A model generated the notes under the pieces. It saw only the letters and a program-made list of their open reading frames with translations, ran no database searches and had not been told where the DNA came from. From Arsukibacterium perlucidum DSM 18276 (lineage in GTDB: Bacteria; Pseudomonadota; Gammaproteobacteria; Enterobacterales; Alteromonadaceae), in contig NZ_KB907702.1 in assembly GCF_000382165.1 (NCBI RefSeq), forward strand, positions 1-64,000: a DNA stretch of 64,000 bases, given 5' to 3'. Positions 34,764 to 42,678 of the stretch are shown one piece after another (position 1 is the stretch's first letter; every line of letters starts with the position of its first letter). Made by a program: the position numbers and the translations under genes.

Positions 34764-35453
34764 ATGGCACACTTAAATCTGTTTGCCTTTGGCATTTATC
34801 CCTACATAGCCATCGCCATTATGGTGCTTGGCAGTTGGATCCGTTATGACAGAGAGCAATACACCTGGAAAACCAGCTCCAGCCAGATCCTGGAAAGCAA
34901 GCAGCTGCGTAAAGGCAGTATCGCCTTTCATATCGGCATATTGGGCATTTTCTTAGGCCATTTTGCTGGTTTGTTGATGCCGAAAGAGCTGTGGTATCTG
35001 ATTGGTATCACAACTGAAATGAAGCAAATGATCGCTATCGTTGCCGGTGGCATCTTTGGCTTGATTTGCTTCTACGGCCTGACGATCCTGATCAAACGTC
35101 GCTTGTTTAATCCGCGCATCCGCGCCACCAGCAACCCTATGGATATCGCTATTTTGTTTTTATTGTACGCCCAGTTGATTCTGGGGCTGTTGTCAATTTT
35201 TGTGTCTATGGGCCATTTAGACGGCGCCGAGATGCTAAAACTGATGGCCTGGGCCCAGAACACCGTTACCTTTAACAGCGTGGCCGCAGCAGAAGCGATC
35301 AGCGATGTGCACTGGATTTTCAAAGCCCATGTGTTTTTAGGTATGACGTTGTTTGTGGTGTTCCCGTTCAGCCGCTTAGTGCACATACTTAGTGTGCCGG
35401 TGCAGTATGTGCGCCGCCAGCACCAGATAGTACGCCAGCGTTTTGTGCGGTAA
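34764..35453 (+). CDS. narI: respiratory nitrate reductase gamma subunit NarI (cytochrome b)
   Basis: A 229-residue membrane subunit with five helices carrying two b hemes; it oxidises quinol at the periplasmic side and sends electrons to NarH. Heme ligands fit FHIGILGIFLGHFAG near residue 53 (two His) and KAHVFLGMTLFVVFPFSRLV near 185 with the next His. The start aligns with E. coli (FGIYPYIAIAIMVLGSWIRY). ATG 34764 is chosen since AAGGAG is eight bases upstream; an ATG at 34758 is too close to it. Confidence 0.96.
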   Translation: MAHLNLFAFGIYPYIAIAIMVLGSWIRYDREQYTWKTSSSQILESKQLRKGSIAFHIGILGIFLGHFAGLLMPKELWYLIGITTEMKQMIAIVAGGIFGLICFYGLTILIKRRLFNPRIRATSNPMDIAILFLLYAQLILGLLSIFVSMGHLDGAEMLKLMAWAQNTVTFNSVAAAEAISDVHWIFKAHVFLGMTLFVVFPFSRLVHILSVPVQYVRRQHQIVRQRFVR

Positions 35454-35486
35454 AGGATACGAATAGCGATTTGGTTTCGGGCCCTG

Positions 35487-35567
35487 ACGGTTGCAACACT
35501 CGCTGTGCTCGCCACAGCAACTCGCTGCGCTCAGACACTCTGTGGCTGCGCTATCGAGGTTCCAACC
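35487..35567. repeat. dispersed hairpin repeat, copy A
   Basis: Shares its layout with 53540-53633. The outer arms are GGTTGCAAC and GTTCCAACC (one mismatch). The inner arms are GCCACAG (35511-35517) and CTGTGGC (35540-35546), a perfect stem. The core AACTCGC..CTCAGACACTCTG is common to both copies. It lies just after narI. Changes in copy B keep the pairing, so the folded form seems to matter. Confidence 0.75.
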
Positions 35568-35627
35568 TGGGCCTGGCAAGATCGGATGACCAGCCAGGCA
35601 GCGAGCCGATATTGCTAAGCAAAGCGT

Positions 35628-35690
35628 CTCCGGCATGGATGCCGGAGAGGAGCCTCCAGGGACGGATTTACGGCGTCTTTGCGTGCAATA
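35628..35690. repeat. second hairpin element between narI and the parvulin gene
   Basis: CTCCGGCAT and ATGCCGGAG (35628-35647) form a 9-bp stem with loop GG, followed by CAGGGACGGATTTACGGCGT and CTTTGCGTGC, which roughly pairs with AGCAAAGCG before the stem. Similar short elements occur between genes in related genomes (from memory). A frame running across this region is judged spurious. Confidence 0.55.
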
Positions 35691-35738
35691 CCGGCTTAAA
35701 GCAGCCTGGCGGGACGTTACTCAGAACAGAGGTTTAAT

Positions 35739-36506
35739 ATGATACAAGTAAACAATGCCAGTATCAGCGAAGCGGCCGTTATGGCTGAAATGCAATACCA
35801 CCCGGCAGCCGACAAACGGGCCGCCATGCTAAAAGCTGCCGAATCGCTGATTATCGGCGAGCTGCTGCGCCAGCGCGCCAAAGCGCTGGGTCTTAGTGTA
35901 AAAAGCGAGCTAAATAGCGCCAGCGATGATGATTTTCTCGATGCTCTGATCAACCGCGAACTGCCGATCCCAACCGCATCAGCAGAAGAATGCCTGCAAT
36001 ATTACAAGCTAAACCCGCAACGCTTTGCCAGCTCTCCCTTGCTGGAAGTCAGCCATATTCTGCTGGCGGCAGCACCAGAGGATGACAAAGCACGGGTAGA
36101 AGCCAAAATATTAGCAGAGCAATTAATTTTAAAGCTGCAACAAGGTGACAGTCTGGCTGAGCTGGCCAAGCATTATTCGGCCTGCCCATCAAAAGAAACC
36201 GGCGGCAGTTTAGGCCAGATCAGCCGTGGCCAGACAGTACCTGAGTTTGAGCGGCAAATATTCAGCGCCGAACCGGGCTTAATGCCGCAAGGTATCGAAA
36301 GCCGCTACGGTTTTCATATTGTGTTTATCGCCCGCAAAGTACCCGGCAAGCTGTTGCCGTTTAGCGCCGTACAGCAAAAAATAGCCGAATACCTGAATGA
36401 AAAAGTAAGGCGCAAAGCGGTGGCGCAGTATATTCATACCCTGATTGTAAAGGCAGAAATCGACGGCTACGATTTTAAACTGTCGGGCTCGCCGCTAATG
36501 CAATAA
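35739..36506 (+). CDS. PpiC-type parvulin peptidyl-prolyl isomerase of the nar operon
   Basis: A 255-residue protein without a signal peptide, so probably cytoplasmic. The C-terminal half is a parvulin domain: LLEVSHILLAAAPEDD near residue 102, LAKHYSACPSKETGGSLGQI near 146 and ESRYGFHIVFIARK near 187. The N-terminal 95 residues are helical, resembling NifM-like parvulins. Pseudomonas has a similar gene directly after narI, which suggests a role in maturing the nitrate reductase. Here 285 bases of repeats separate it from narI, so cotranscription is uncertain. ATG follows AGAGG. Confidence 0.85.
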   Translation: MIQVNNASISEAAVMAEMQYHPAADKRAAMLKAAESLIIGELLRQRAKALGLSVKSELNSASDDDFLDALINRELPIPTASAEECLQYYKLNPQRFASSPLLEVSHILLAAAPEDDKARVEAKILAEQLILKLQQGDSLAELAKHYSACPSKETGGSLGQISRGQTVPEFERQIFSAEPGLMPQGIESRYGFHIVFIARKVPGKLLPFSAVQQKIAEYLNEKVRRKAVAQYIHTLIVKAEIDGYDFKLSGSPLMQ

Positions 36507-36516
36507 CTGTTTGTTG

Positions 36517-36551
36517 GGGCGCCCGTACTTTCATGGTAGGGCGCCCTACCC
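36517..36551. repeat. GGCGCC palindrome repeat, copy 3
   Basis: GGGGCGCCC and GGGCGCCCTA flank GTACTTTCATGGTA, in which GTAC/GTA extend the stem. It lies ten bases after the parvulin stop. The TTTCAT loop is shared with copy 2 at 26525. It may serve as a terminator but is not followed by a U tract. Confidence 0.6.
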
Positions 36552-36638
36552 TCAAGTAGGTAACCCATTAAACTTATTACAAAAAAGTCAGGTTTAGGCT
36601 AAGATCTCCGCATCATTTGTTCTGTCAGGAACCTCACT

Positions 36639-37856
36639 ATGAAAACCTCCGCTGTTACTTTACCCCTTGCTATTTCTGCTGCGCTTGCCACTTTAGCGCT
36701 ACCGGCATATAGCCAAAGCAATGACTTATCTGAACAACTGCAACAAGCGCTGAAACAAAGCACAGTCTCTGCGCATTTTCGCTACCGCTTAGAATATGTC
36801 GAGCAGGACAACGTATTAGATGACGCCGTTGCCTCTTCCCTACGTAGCCGCTTAACAGTCAATACCGGCAAAGTTTCCGGCTTTAGTGCTTTATTGCAGC
36901 TGGATAACGTCAGTTTGCTGGGTAACGATAATTACAACAGCACGGTAAATGGCAAAACAGCCTATAGCGTGGTGGCCGATCCGAAGGGCACCGATATTAA
37001 TCAGGCACTGCTGCGCTATCAAAACAACAACGGCACAACGCTTAGCGCAGGTCGCCAGTTGGTAAATCAGCTAAATCAACGTTTTCTGGGAGGAGTGGGT
37101 TGGCGCCAGAATGAGCAAACTCTGGATGGCTATCGGATCCAACAACAGATTGGTAAAAATGTCAGTGCCGAGCTTGGCCATTATTACAACGTTAACCGGA
37201 TTTTTGGCCCTAAAGGTGCTGCGGCTGATCAGAACGGCAGCTTTAATACTGCCCTGCTGCAATGGCAATTAAGCCCGGCGCATCAGCTGGCCGCTTTTGG
37301 TTACGATTTTGACTTTGCTAACTGGGCCGCTCGTAGCAGCCGTACCATTGGCGTAGATTATCAGGGCAAGTTAACAACCGGACCGAAATTAAGCTGGCAC
37401 TTAGCGCTGGCAAAACAAGACGATGCCCATAATGCGCCGCTGAGTTTTAGCCACCATTACCACCGGCTAAGCTTAAGCTGGGCGCTGGACGGTATCACCC
37501 TGCAGGCAGGGCAAGAACGCTTAGCCGGCAATGGCCAAAGCGCCTTTCAAACCCCGCTGGCAACCCTGCATGCCTTTTCCGGCTTTGCCGATATGTTTTT
37601 AAATACCCCTAATAGTGGCTTGCGTGATCACTGGCTGCAAGCCAGCGGTAAATTTAATAATGTTGCGCTTGCCCTGGCCTATCACCGCTTTGATAGCGAT
37701 GTTGGTAGCAGCAGATATGGCGATGAATGGAATGCCAGTGCCAGTTATGCGGTTAATAAGAAATTATCGGGCTTGATAAAAGTGGCTTATTACAATGCCG
37801 ATACTTTGGCCGTTGATACCAGCAAAGTCTGGTTAATGCTTAGCTACCAACTGTAA
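36639..37856 (+). CDS. outer-membrane beta-barrel protein (alginate-export/porin-like)
   Basis: A 405-residue exported protein with a clear signal (MKTSAVTLPLAISAALATLA, cleavage near AYSQ). The mature part alternates polar and hydrophobic residues in many beta strands and ends in an aromatic/hydrophobic C terminus (LMLSYQL), as expected of outer-membrane proteins. Blocks such as AHFRYRLEYVEQDN near residue 48, LRSRLTVNTGKVSG and NQALLRYQNNNGTTLSAGRQ are like the alginate_exp barrel family. A channel for small anions, perhaps nitrate, is an inference from position. A strong terminator follows. Confidence 0.8.
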   Translation: MKTSAVTLPLAISAALATLALPAYSQSNDLSEQLQQALKQSTVSAHFRYRLEYVEQDNVLDDAVASSLRSRLTVNTGKVSGFSALLQLDNVSLLGNDNYNSTVNGKTAYSVVADPKGTDINQALLRYQNNNGTTLSAGRQLVNQLNQRFLGGVGWRQNEQTLDGYRIQQQIGKNVSAELGHYYNVNRIFGPKGAAADQNGSFNTALLQWQLSPAHQLAAFGYDFDFANWAARSSRTIGVDYQGKLTTGPKLSWHLALAKQDDAHNAPLSFSHHYHRLSLSWALDGITLQAGQERLAGNGQSAFQTPLATLHAFSGFADMFLNTPNSGLRDHWLQASGKFNNVALALAYHRFDSDVGSSRYGDEWNASASYAVNKKLSGLIKVAYYNADTLAVDTSKVWLMLSYQL

Positions 37857-37920
37857 CAGCCACGCTTCCCAGCTCCACCAACCAACCCGGCTCTGCCACA
37901 GAAAAGCGTTGGTTCCTCTG

Positions 37921-37953
37921 CCGCCCTTCCACCTTGGAATGGGCGGTTTTTTT
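37921..37953 (+). terminator. intrinsic terminator after the barrel gene
   Basis: CCGCCC and GGGCGG pair, with TTCCA/TGGAA extending the stem, followed by TTTTTTTAT. It lies 65 bases after the stop. Confidence 0.92.
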
Positions 37954-38064
37954 ATGCCCGCCCGTCTATTTCACAGCTTATTCGCGGCAATACTCCCAAT
38001 GGGGTAACAAAACCAATAATTCTGCGCCCTGGCGCGATGCTGCCTGCGGCAGCATTATTAAAAC

Positions 38065-38078
38065 TTGATCTGGATCAA
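38065..38078 (+). promoter_or_regulatory. FNR box of the nrdG-nrdD promoter
   Basis: TTGATCTGGATCAA matches at all 10 fixed bases and is embedded in a perfect palindrome, AAAACTTGATC-TG-GATCAAGTTTT. TATAGT at 38117-38122 is a likely -10, which places the box near -57 to -58, between the usual class I and II positions. Confidence 0.8.
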
Positions 38079-38158
38079 GTTTTAAACCGCAGCGAAGACT
38101 AAGCTAAAACACAACATATAGTGCGAAATACAAATAGCAACACTACATAAAGGGTTTT

Positions 38159-38611
38159 ATGCTGAAGTTCACCGATGAGCAAATTGTCTTTCAGGAAGTA
38201 CCGGGTGAAGTGTCATTGGCTTTTACCATTGCCGGCTGCCCACTCGGTTGTAAAGGCTGCCACAGCAGCTACAGCTGGCGCCCTGATATCGGCTGCCTGT
38301 TAACGTCCGAATACTTTAGCCACCGCCTGCAAAGCTATCAGGGCTTAATTAGCTGTGTGCTGTTCTTAGGCGGCGAATGGCAGGGGCAACATTTACTGGC
38401 CTTGTTAACTCTGGCACGCAGTGCTGGCTTAAATACCTGCCTTTACACCGGGCTGGATGATGTCGCCCCTTCGCTTAAGCAACAGCTAACCTACCTGAAA
38501 ACCGGCCGCTGGCAGGCAGAGCGCGGCGGCCTGAACAGCCCGCACACAAACCAGATTTTTACCGATTTACGTACAGGCCAATGCCTGAACCATTTATTTA
38601 TTAAACAATAA
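38159..38611 (+). CDS. nrdG: anaerobic ribonucleotide reductase activating protein NrdG
   Basis: A 150-residue radical-SAM activase. The cluster motif is CPLGCKGCH near residue 28; LGGEWQGQHL near 78 is the SAM-binding equivalent of the usual GGEP. It generates the glycyl radical on NrdD. ATG 38159 follows AAAGGG. It is placed before nrdD, the reverse of the E. coli order. Confidence 0.9.
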   Translation: MLKFTDEQIVFQEVPGEVSLAFTIAGCPLGCKGCHSSYSWRPDIGCLLTSEYFSHRLQSYQGLISCVLFLGGEWQGQHLLALLTLARSAGLNTCLYTGLDDVAPSLKQQLTYLKTGRWQAERGGLNSPHTNQIFTDLRTGQCLNHLFIKQ

Positions 38612-38629
38612 CCTGCTGAGGGATATGCT

Positions 38630-40435
38630 ATGCAAGCGCTAAACTTTACCCAACTCCAACAAAAATTAAGCTTTATCGATGATTACCTGCATGCCAACAA
38701 TGCCGCTGATGGCTCTAAACTGGATGCCAATGCCAACGTCACCCAGAAAAATATTGCGACGCTGGAAGCAGAACTGATGAAAGATCAGTTTATCCAGGTT
38801 AACCGGGCACTGATCAGCAATAAAATCAGTGAATTGTTTGGTGCTGAACTGGCGGCGGAATACTTGCGTCAAATAATCGACCACGAAATATACGTGCATG
38901 ATGAAACCAGCTTAAAACCCTATTGCGTATCGGTAACCATGTATCCGTTTTTACGGGATGGTTTAACCAAACTGGGTGGCGAATCGCAGGCGCCGAAACA
39001 TCTGGAATCATTCTGCGGCTGTTTCGTTAACTTTGTCTTTGCCGTATCCAGCCAGTTTGCCGGTGCGGTGGCAACGGTAGAGTTTTTAACCTACTTTGAT
39101 TACTTTGCCCGCAAAGACTACGGCGACAATTACTTGCAAACCCACCCTAAGCAAATTGCCAATCATCTGCAGCATGTGGTGTATGCACTAAACCAGCCAG
39201 CGGCCGCGCGTGGCTATCAAAGTGTGTTCTGGAATATCTCAATTTATGATCAGCACTACTTCGACAGTATGTTTGGCAACTTTGTCTTTCCGGATTTTGT
39301 TAAGCCAACGTGGAAATCAGTATCAGCTTTGCAGCAATACTTTTTAAAGTGGTTTAATAAAGAAAGAGAAAAAACGGTACTGACTTTTCCGGTAGTGACC
39401 GTTGCCATGCTAACCGATAATGGCCAGTGCAAAGACAAAGCCTTTGCCAATGACATTGCCCGGGAAATGGCCGCAGGCAACGCTTTCTTTATTTATCAGT
39501 CGGAAAACGCTGACTCCCTGGCCAGCTGCTGCCGGTTACGCAGCGAAATCAGCGACAACACCTTCTCCTACTCTTTGGGCGCCGGCGGCGTGGCCACCGG
39601 CTCTATTAATGTTATTACCGTTAATATGAACCGCTTGGTACAGGATGGCCGCGATTTAGCCACTGAGATCAGTAAAATTCACAAGTATCAGGTAGCCTAC
39701 CGCCAGTTGATGGAGCAATACAAAGATGCCGGCCTGCTAACAGTCTATGACGCTGGCTTTATAAGCCTGGATAAGCAGTTTTTAACCATTGGCATTAATG
39801 GCATGGTTGAAGCGGCAGAATCACAAGGGCTGGTAGCCGGCAATAACCCTGCCTACATCAATTTTGTTCAGCAGCAGTTAAAAGTCATCTTTGATGCCAA
39901 CAAAGCTGCTAAAGCCGAGTATGGATATATGTTTAATACCGAGTTTGTGCCGGCAGAAAACCTGGGCGTTAAGAATGCTAAATGGGACCGGGAAGATGGC
40001 TATCTGGTGCCGCGCGATTGCTATAACTCGTATTTTTATGTGGTAGAAGATGAGCAGAGTAATACCCTGGATAAATTCCAGCTGCACGGCCGTGAGTTAC
40101 TCGATTATCTGGATGGTGGCTCGGCCCTGCATTTAAACCTGGACGAAAAGCTCGACCAAACCGGCTACCTGCAACTATTAAATATCGCCGCCCATACCGG
40201 CTGCAATTATTTTTGCGTTAACGTTAAAATTACCATCTGCAACCAGTGCGAAGCCATCGACAAGCGCACCCTTTGCGCCTGCGCCAGCTGTGGCAGTAAA
40301 GATATTGACTACGGCACCCGGGTTATCGGTTACTTAAAGCGAATATCGGCTTTTAGCAGTGGCCGCCGGCAAGAGCACAGCCTGCGGTATTATCAGCGGG
40401 AGCAAACTGGCAACAGAGCACAGCGTAGCGCTTAA
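38630..40435 (+). CDS. nrdD: anaerobic (class III) ribonucleoside-triphosphate reductase NrdD
   Basis: A 601-residue glycyl-radical enzyme that makes deoxynucleotides without oxygen. The catalytic region has HLESFCGCFVNF near residue 124; a C-terminal zinc site is CNQC near 540 with CASC near 558, and the glycyl radical segment is TRVIGYLKRISAF near 564. It is about 110 residues shorter than the E. coli enzyme and starts where the catalytic domain begins, so the N-terminal ATP-cone that switches overall activity is absent. Together with NrdG it lets cells replicate during nitrate respiration. Confidence 0.93.
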   Translation: MQALNFTQLQQKLSFIDDYLHANNAADGSKLDANANVTQKNIATLEAELMKDQFIQVNRALISNKISELFGAELAAEYLRQIIDHEIYVHDETSLKPYCVSVTMYPFLRDGLTKLGGESQAPKHLESFCGCFVNFVFAVSSQFAGAVATVEFLTYFDYFARKDYGDNYLQTHPKQIANHLQHVVYALNQPAAARGYQSVFWNISIYDQHYFDSMFGNFVFPDFVKPTWKSVSALQQYFLKWFNKEREKTVLTFPVVTVAMLTDNGQCKDKAFANDIAREMAAGNAFFIYQSENADSLASCCRLRSEISDNTFSYSLGAGGVATGSINVITVNMNRLVQDGRDLATEISKIHKYQVAYRQLMEQYKDAGLLTVYDAGFISLDKQFLTIGINGMVEAAESQGLVAGNNPAYINFVQQQLKVIFDANKAAKAEYGYMFNTEFVPAENLGVKNAKWDREDGYLVPRDCYNSYFYVVEDEQSNTLDKFQLHGRELLDYLDGGSALHLNLDEKLDQTGYLQLLNIAAHTGCNYFCVNVKITICNQCEAIDKRTLCACASCGSKDIDYGTRVIGYLKRISAFSSGRRQEHSLRYYQREQTGNRAQRSA

Positions 40436-40465
40436 AACGGATTAGATCTGGAGCGCAAAAAACCG

Positions 40466-40484
40466 GGGCACAATAATGTGCCTC
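40466..40484. terminator. weak two-way hairpin between nrdD and the toxin gene
   Basis: GGGCAC and GTGCCT pair around AATAAT, between the convergent nrdD and toxin genes. No U tract, so termination is tentative. Confidence 0.4.
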
Positions 40485-40520
40485 TACCAACCTGCCGCAA
40501 TCAAGCAAACTGAGCGGTTA

Positions 40521-40805
40521 TCAGCGACCTGGGCCAGGCCAGCGTAATTGTGTATGTAGTACTCTGAGTATGCGCACATCGGCTGAGCTGGTATCGTAAA
40601 CCAACACATAATGTTGATGTACGACCCATTCACGGGTAGCGGCCACGCGGCCTGGACGACCAAGGGCACGATGAGCCAGCAAATGCTCAGCTTGCTCAGT
40701 AAATAATTCGTCCAGCGCTAATGCCGCCAGCGGATTATCGGCTTCAATATAGTCGTAAATTGTTTCGCGATCGGCTATTGCCTCATTGGTCCAATACAGC
40801 GGCAT
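40521..40805 (-). CDS. RelE/ParE-family toxin
   Basis: A 94-residue protein of the ParE/RelE toxin superfamily: YWTNEAIADRETIYDYIEAD at residues 4-23, LGRPGRVAATREWVV near 48 and the ending VLVYDTSSADVRILRVLHT. The N-terminal helix and the GR..G..RE..V core favour ParE/RelE2-type toxins acting on gyrase or mRNA; which target is not decidable. Its ATG shares a base with the antitoxin stop (TAATG), so the antitoxin is made first, as is normal for such pairs. Confidence 0.88.
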   Translation of the reverse strand: MPLYWTNEAIADRETIYDYIEADNPLAALALDELFTEQAEHLLAHRALGRPGRVAATREWVVHQHYVLVYDTSSADVRILRVLHTQLRWPGPGR

Positions 40806-41092
40806 TATTTGCCCGCATTAATACGGCTGCGCGTTGCTGAGCGCCGCGCTGCAAAGCGGCCTTCTACTTCAGTGGCCGGCATCAGCTCTCCGGCATTAGC
40901 CGCAGCAATACCTGCCTGAACTTGCAGACGAAACCATGAGTCATACTCAGCCGCTTGCTGCTGGCTTAAAACATAGTCGCGCATAAACTCGCGTAGCAGC
41001 TGAGCGCCAGAGCGATCATGGCCTTTAGCGACCTGAGCAAACTGTTGTTTTAGTGCTTCATCAACCCGAAATGTAAATGTCGTTTCACTCAT
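40805..41092 (-). CDS. ribbon-helix-helix antitoxin
   Basis: A 95-residue antitoxin. The first 50 residues are a ribbon-helix-helix DNA-binding domain (TFTFRVDEALKQQFAQVAKG, then RSGAQLLREFMRDYV), which usually represses its own promoter; the basic C terminus (GRFAARRSATRSRINAGK) should wrap around the toxin. The nearby upstream sequence contains repeated AAAATGT words (41102, 41122) that could be operator half-sites. Confidence 0.85.
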   Translation of the reverse strand: MSETTFTFRVDEALKQQFAQVAKGHDRSGAQLLREFMRDYVLSQQQAAEYDSWFRLQVQAGIAAANAGELMPATEVEGRFAARRSATRSRINAGK

Positions 41093-41144
41093 TAATCACC
41101 CAAAATGTGTTACAAAGCACCTAAAATGTAGCACGAAAGTCAGT

Positions 41145-41525
41145 TTAAACAAACAACAACGGTTTAAACCGCGCCAGGTAAAAAATTCCGCCAAGCTGAG
41201 CCAGGGCCAACACCGCACATATTGTGCGGGTTGGCACGGCCAGGCTTTGCTTTAAAGCGCCAATGCCAAAGCCGATATAAGCCAGCAGCAATAAAATTTT
41301 AAAACCCAGCCACTGGTGTGTAAAAGGCTGCCAGGGGCCGATGGCCAGCAGGGTAAGTGCCAGCGTCAGTAACAAGGTGTCGTTAATATGTGGCAGATAC
41401 CGCAGCGGGCTTTGGCGCCAGTCAGGTTTAGCGGCCATATCCAGCAGCAACCTGCCGCTAAATAAGGCTGCACTTAAGTAAGCAGACAGCATATGTAAGT
41501 GTTTTAGCGGTAAATAGTATTCCAT
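41145..41525 (-). CDS. SirB2-family membrane protein
   Basis: A 126-residue protein with four hydrophobic helices. The start MEYYLPLKHLHMLSAYLSAA followed by LFSGRLLLDM is typical of SirB2. ATG 41525 has TAAGG upstream and gives the family N terminus; an upstream start at 41555 adds ten unlikely residues. SirB2 was named for a suggested link to invasion gene control, but its molecular role is unclear. Confidence 0.82.
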   Translation of the reverse strand: MEYYLPLKHLHMLSAYLSAALFSGRLLLDMAAKPDWRQSPLRYLPHINDTLLLTLALTLLAIGPWQPFTHQWLGFKILLLLAYIGFGIGALKQSLAVPTRTICAVLALAQLGGIFYLARFKPLLFV

Positions 41526-41923
41526 TTGTAGGGCCTTAAAACTGCGTATCAGCACTGCGTTTAGGCGCTACCTTAAAACAAGCAGACTATTATGCCTATA
41601 TCGCTAAAGTGGTAGAAAGCACCATACCAGCCAGGCTTCCGGGTTATTTTCACCCAATGTGTTAATTCCACCTATTGCTGCCCAGGTTAAAACTACCCTG
41701 CGGCCTATCTACAAATGCATAAATCCCATAAAAACAATAACTTAATATCTAGCTTAATTCTTGTAATGGCAACACAGTCGGATGACACTCCGCCGATAAA
41801 AAAACAGGAGTAAAGTATGAGATTTGGGCGCAATAATAATGTTTTAAGGGTGCTATTTTGACGCTGAGGTATATTGAACACCCTCAATAAACCACTATCT
41901 CACAACCACCTGAACAACTAAAG
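41526..41923. other. 398-base intergenic stretch with a possible 14-codon ORF
   Basis: The only sign of coding is an ATG at 41817, preceded by CAGGAG at 41803 with good spacing, that opens a 14-codon frame (MRFGRNNNVLRVLF) ending at 41861. It may be a leader peptide, the start of a decayed gene or chance. No FNR- or NarL-type site was found. No tRNA or repeat is recognised. Confidence 0.3.
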
Positions 41924-42394
41924 TTAGTGGACAATAGGTACAAATAATTCATCCTTAAAAAATACCGGATATTGCTGCAATGCTTGTAACACTTCAATAG
42001 CACCCTGTCGCTGAACCTTAAGCTCAGGGTCTTTCATCTTTGATGAAGCATTAATCAGCCGGGCCAGAATGAGATGAAACTGAGCATCCGCTTCCGGTGC
42101 TAACGCGCAGTTCTTAATAATGAAATTAACCTGCTGCTCAACCACCCCAGCGAAGTGCAAATATTCCTCTGCTGCCAGCTTATTATTGTGGATACTGTCC
42201 AGCTGTACTGGCAGATGAGTGCGTAACACTAACATCGCATCTCGCAGAGGTTGATCTGTCGGCCATTTTTTACCGTCGTTCAACTGCAGTTCGGCTATAT
42301 GGCCATGATGCTGATGTGAAGCATCCCCAGCTAATAGCAACGGAGCTGTGGTTAAAGTAGTTAATGTAAATGCCAGCGTTATAAATACTTGCAT
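41924..42394 (-). CDS. small exported protein, DnrO-like
   Basis: A 156-residue protein with a signal peptide (MQVFITLAFTLTTLTTAPLL, cleavage near LAGDA) followed by a His cluster (HQHHGH near residue 27) and LNDGKKWPTDQPLRDAM near 38. The His run plus L..G.KW.TD..LR.GM block resembles what is called DnrO in denitrifying bacteria, found with NO-responsive genes; the comparison is from memory and not strong. The rest is predicted helical with one Cys. It lies between SirB2 and the PAS chemoreceptor. A metal or small-molecule binding role is possible. Confidence 0.6.
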   Translation of the reverse strand: MQVFITLAFTLTTLTTAPLLLAGDASHQHHGHIAELQLNDGKKWPTDQPLRDAMLVLRTHLPVQLDSIHNNKLAAEEYLHFAGVVEQQVNFIIKNCALAPEADAQFHLILARLINASSKMKDPELKVQRQGAIEVLQALQQYPVFFKDELFVPIVH

Positions 42395-42581
42395 GGTTAC
42401 CCCACGTTAGACCGTTTAAATATTACCTGCACTATCTGCTAATAGCGACAAAGCGCTAAGCATTCTTGTTGTGTCATTGGTGGTAATCGTTACGCTTCCG
42501 TATTTTCTTTCTTTTTATATAAAAAGTTTTTTAAATCTGCTCAAATAGCTCACAAAACTTAAAATATACTGACTAAGTATA

Positions 42582-42597
42582 TACCCCTCTTGGAGTA
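42582..42597 (+). promoter_or_regulatory. NarL-type 7-2-7 pair upstream of the PAS chemoreceptor
   Basis: TACCCCT-CT-TGGAGTA: the left heptamer matches TACYYMT fully and the right one at six of seven positions. It lies 82 bases before the chemoreceptor start, suggesting nitrate control of the chemoreceptor/c-di-GMP operon. Confidence 0.5.
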
Positions 42598-42678
42598 TGT
42601 TGTATCTCTTGAAGATAAGTGTCTTAAAATATTCCTTTTGATACTGTTGTTGAACATCATTCATGTTTGGTACTTCCA

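Noticed and set aside
35471-35737. 88-codon open frame between narI and the parvulin gene
   Set aside because: It runs through two palindromic repeats, has no ribosome site and reads like repeat-derived low-similarity sequence.
41705-41887. 60-codon minus-strand open frame
   Set aside because: No ribosome site and no recognisable features; it lies in an AT-rich intergenic stretch.
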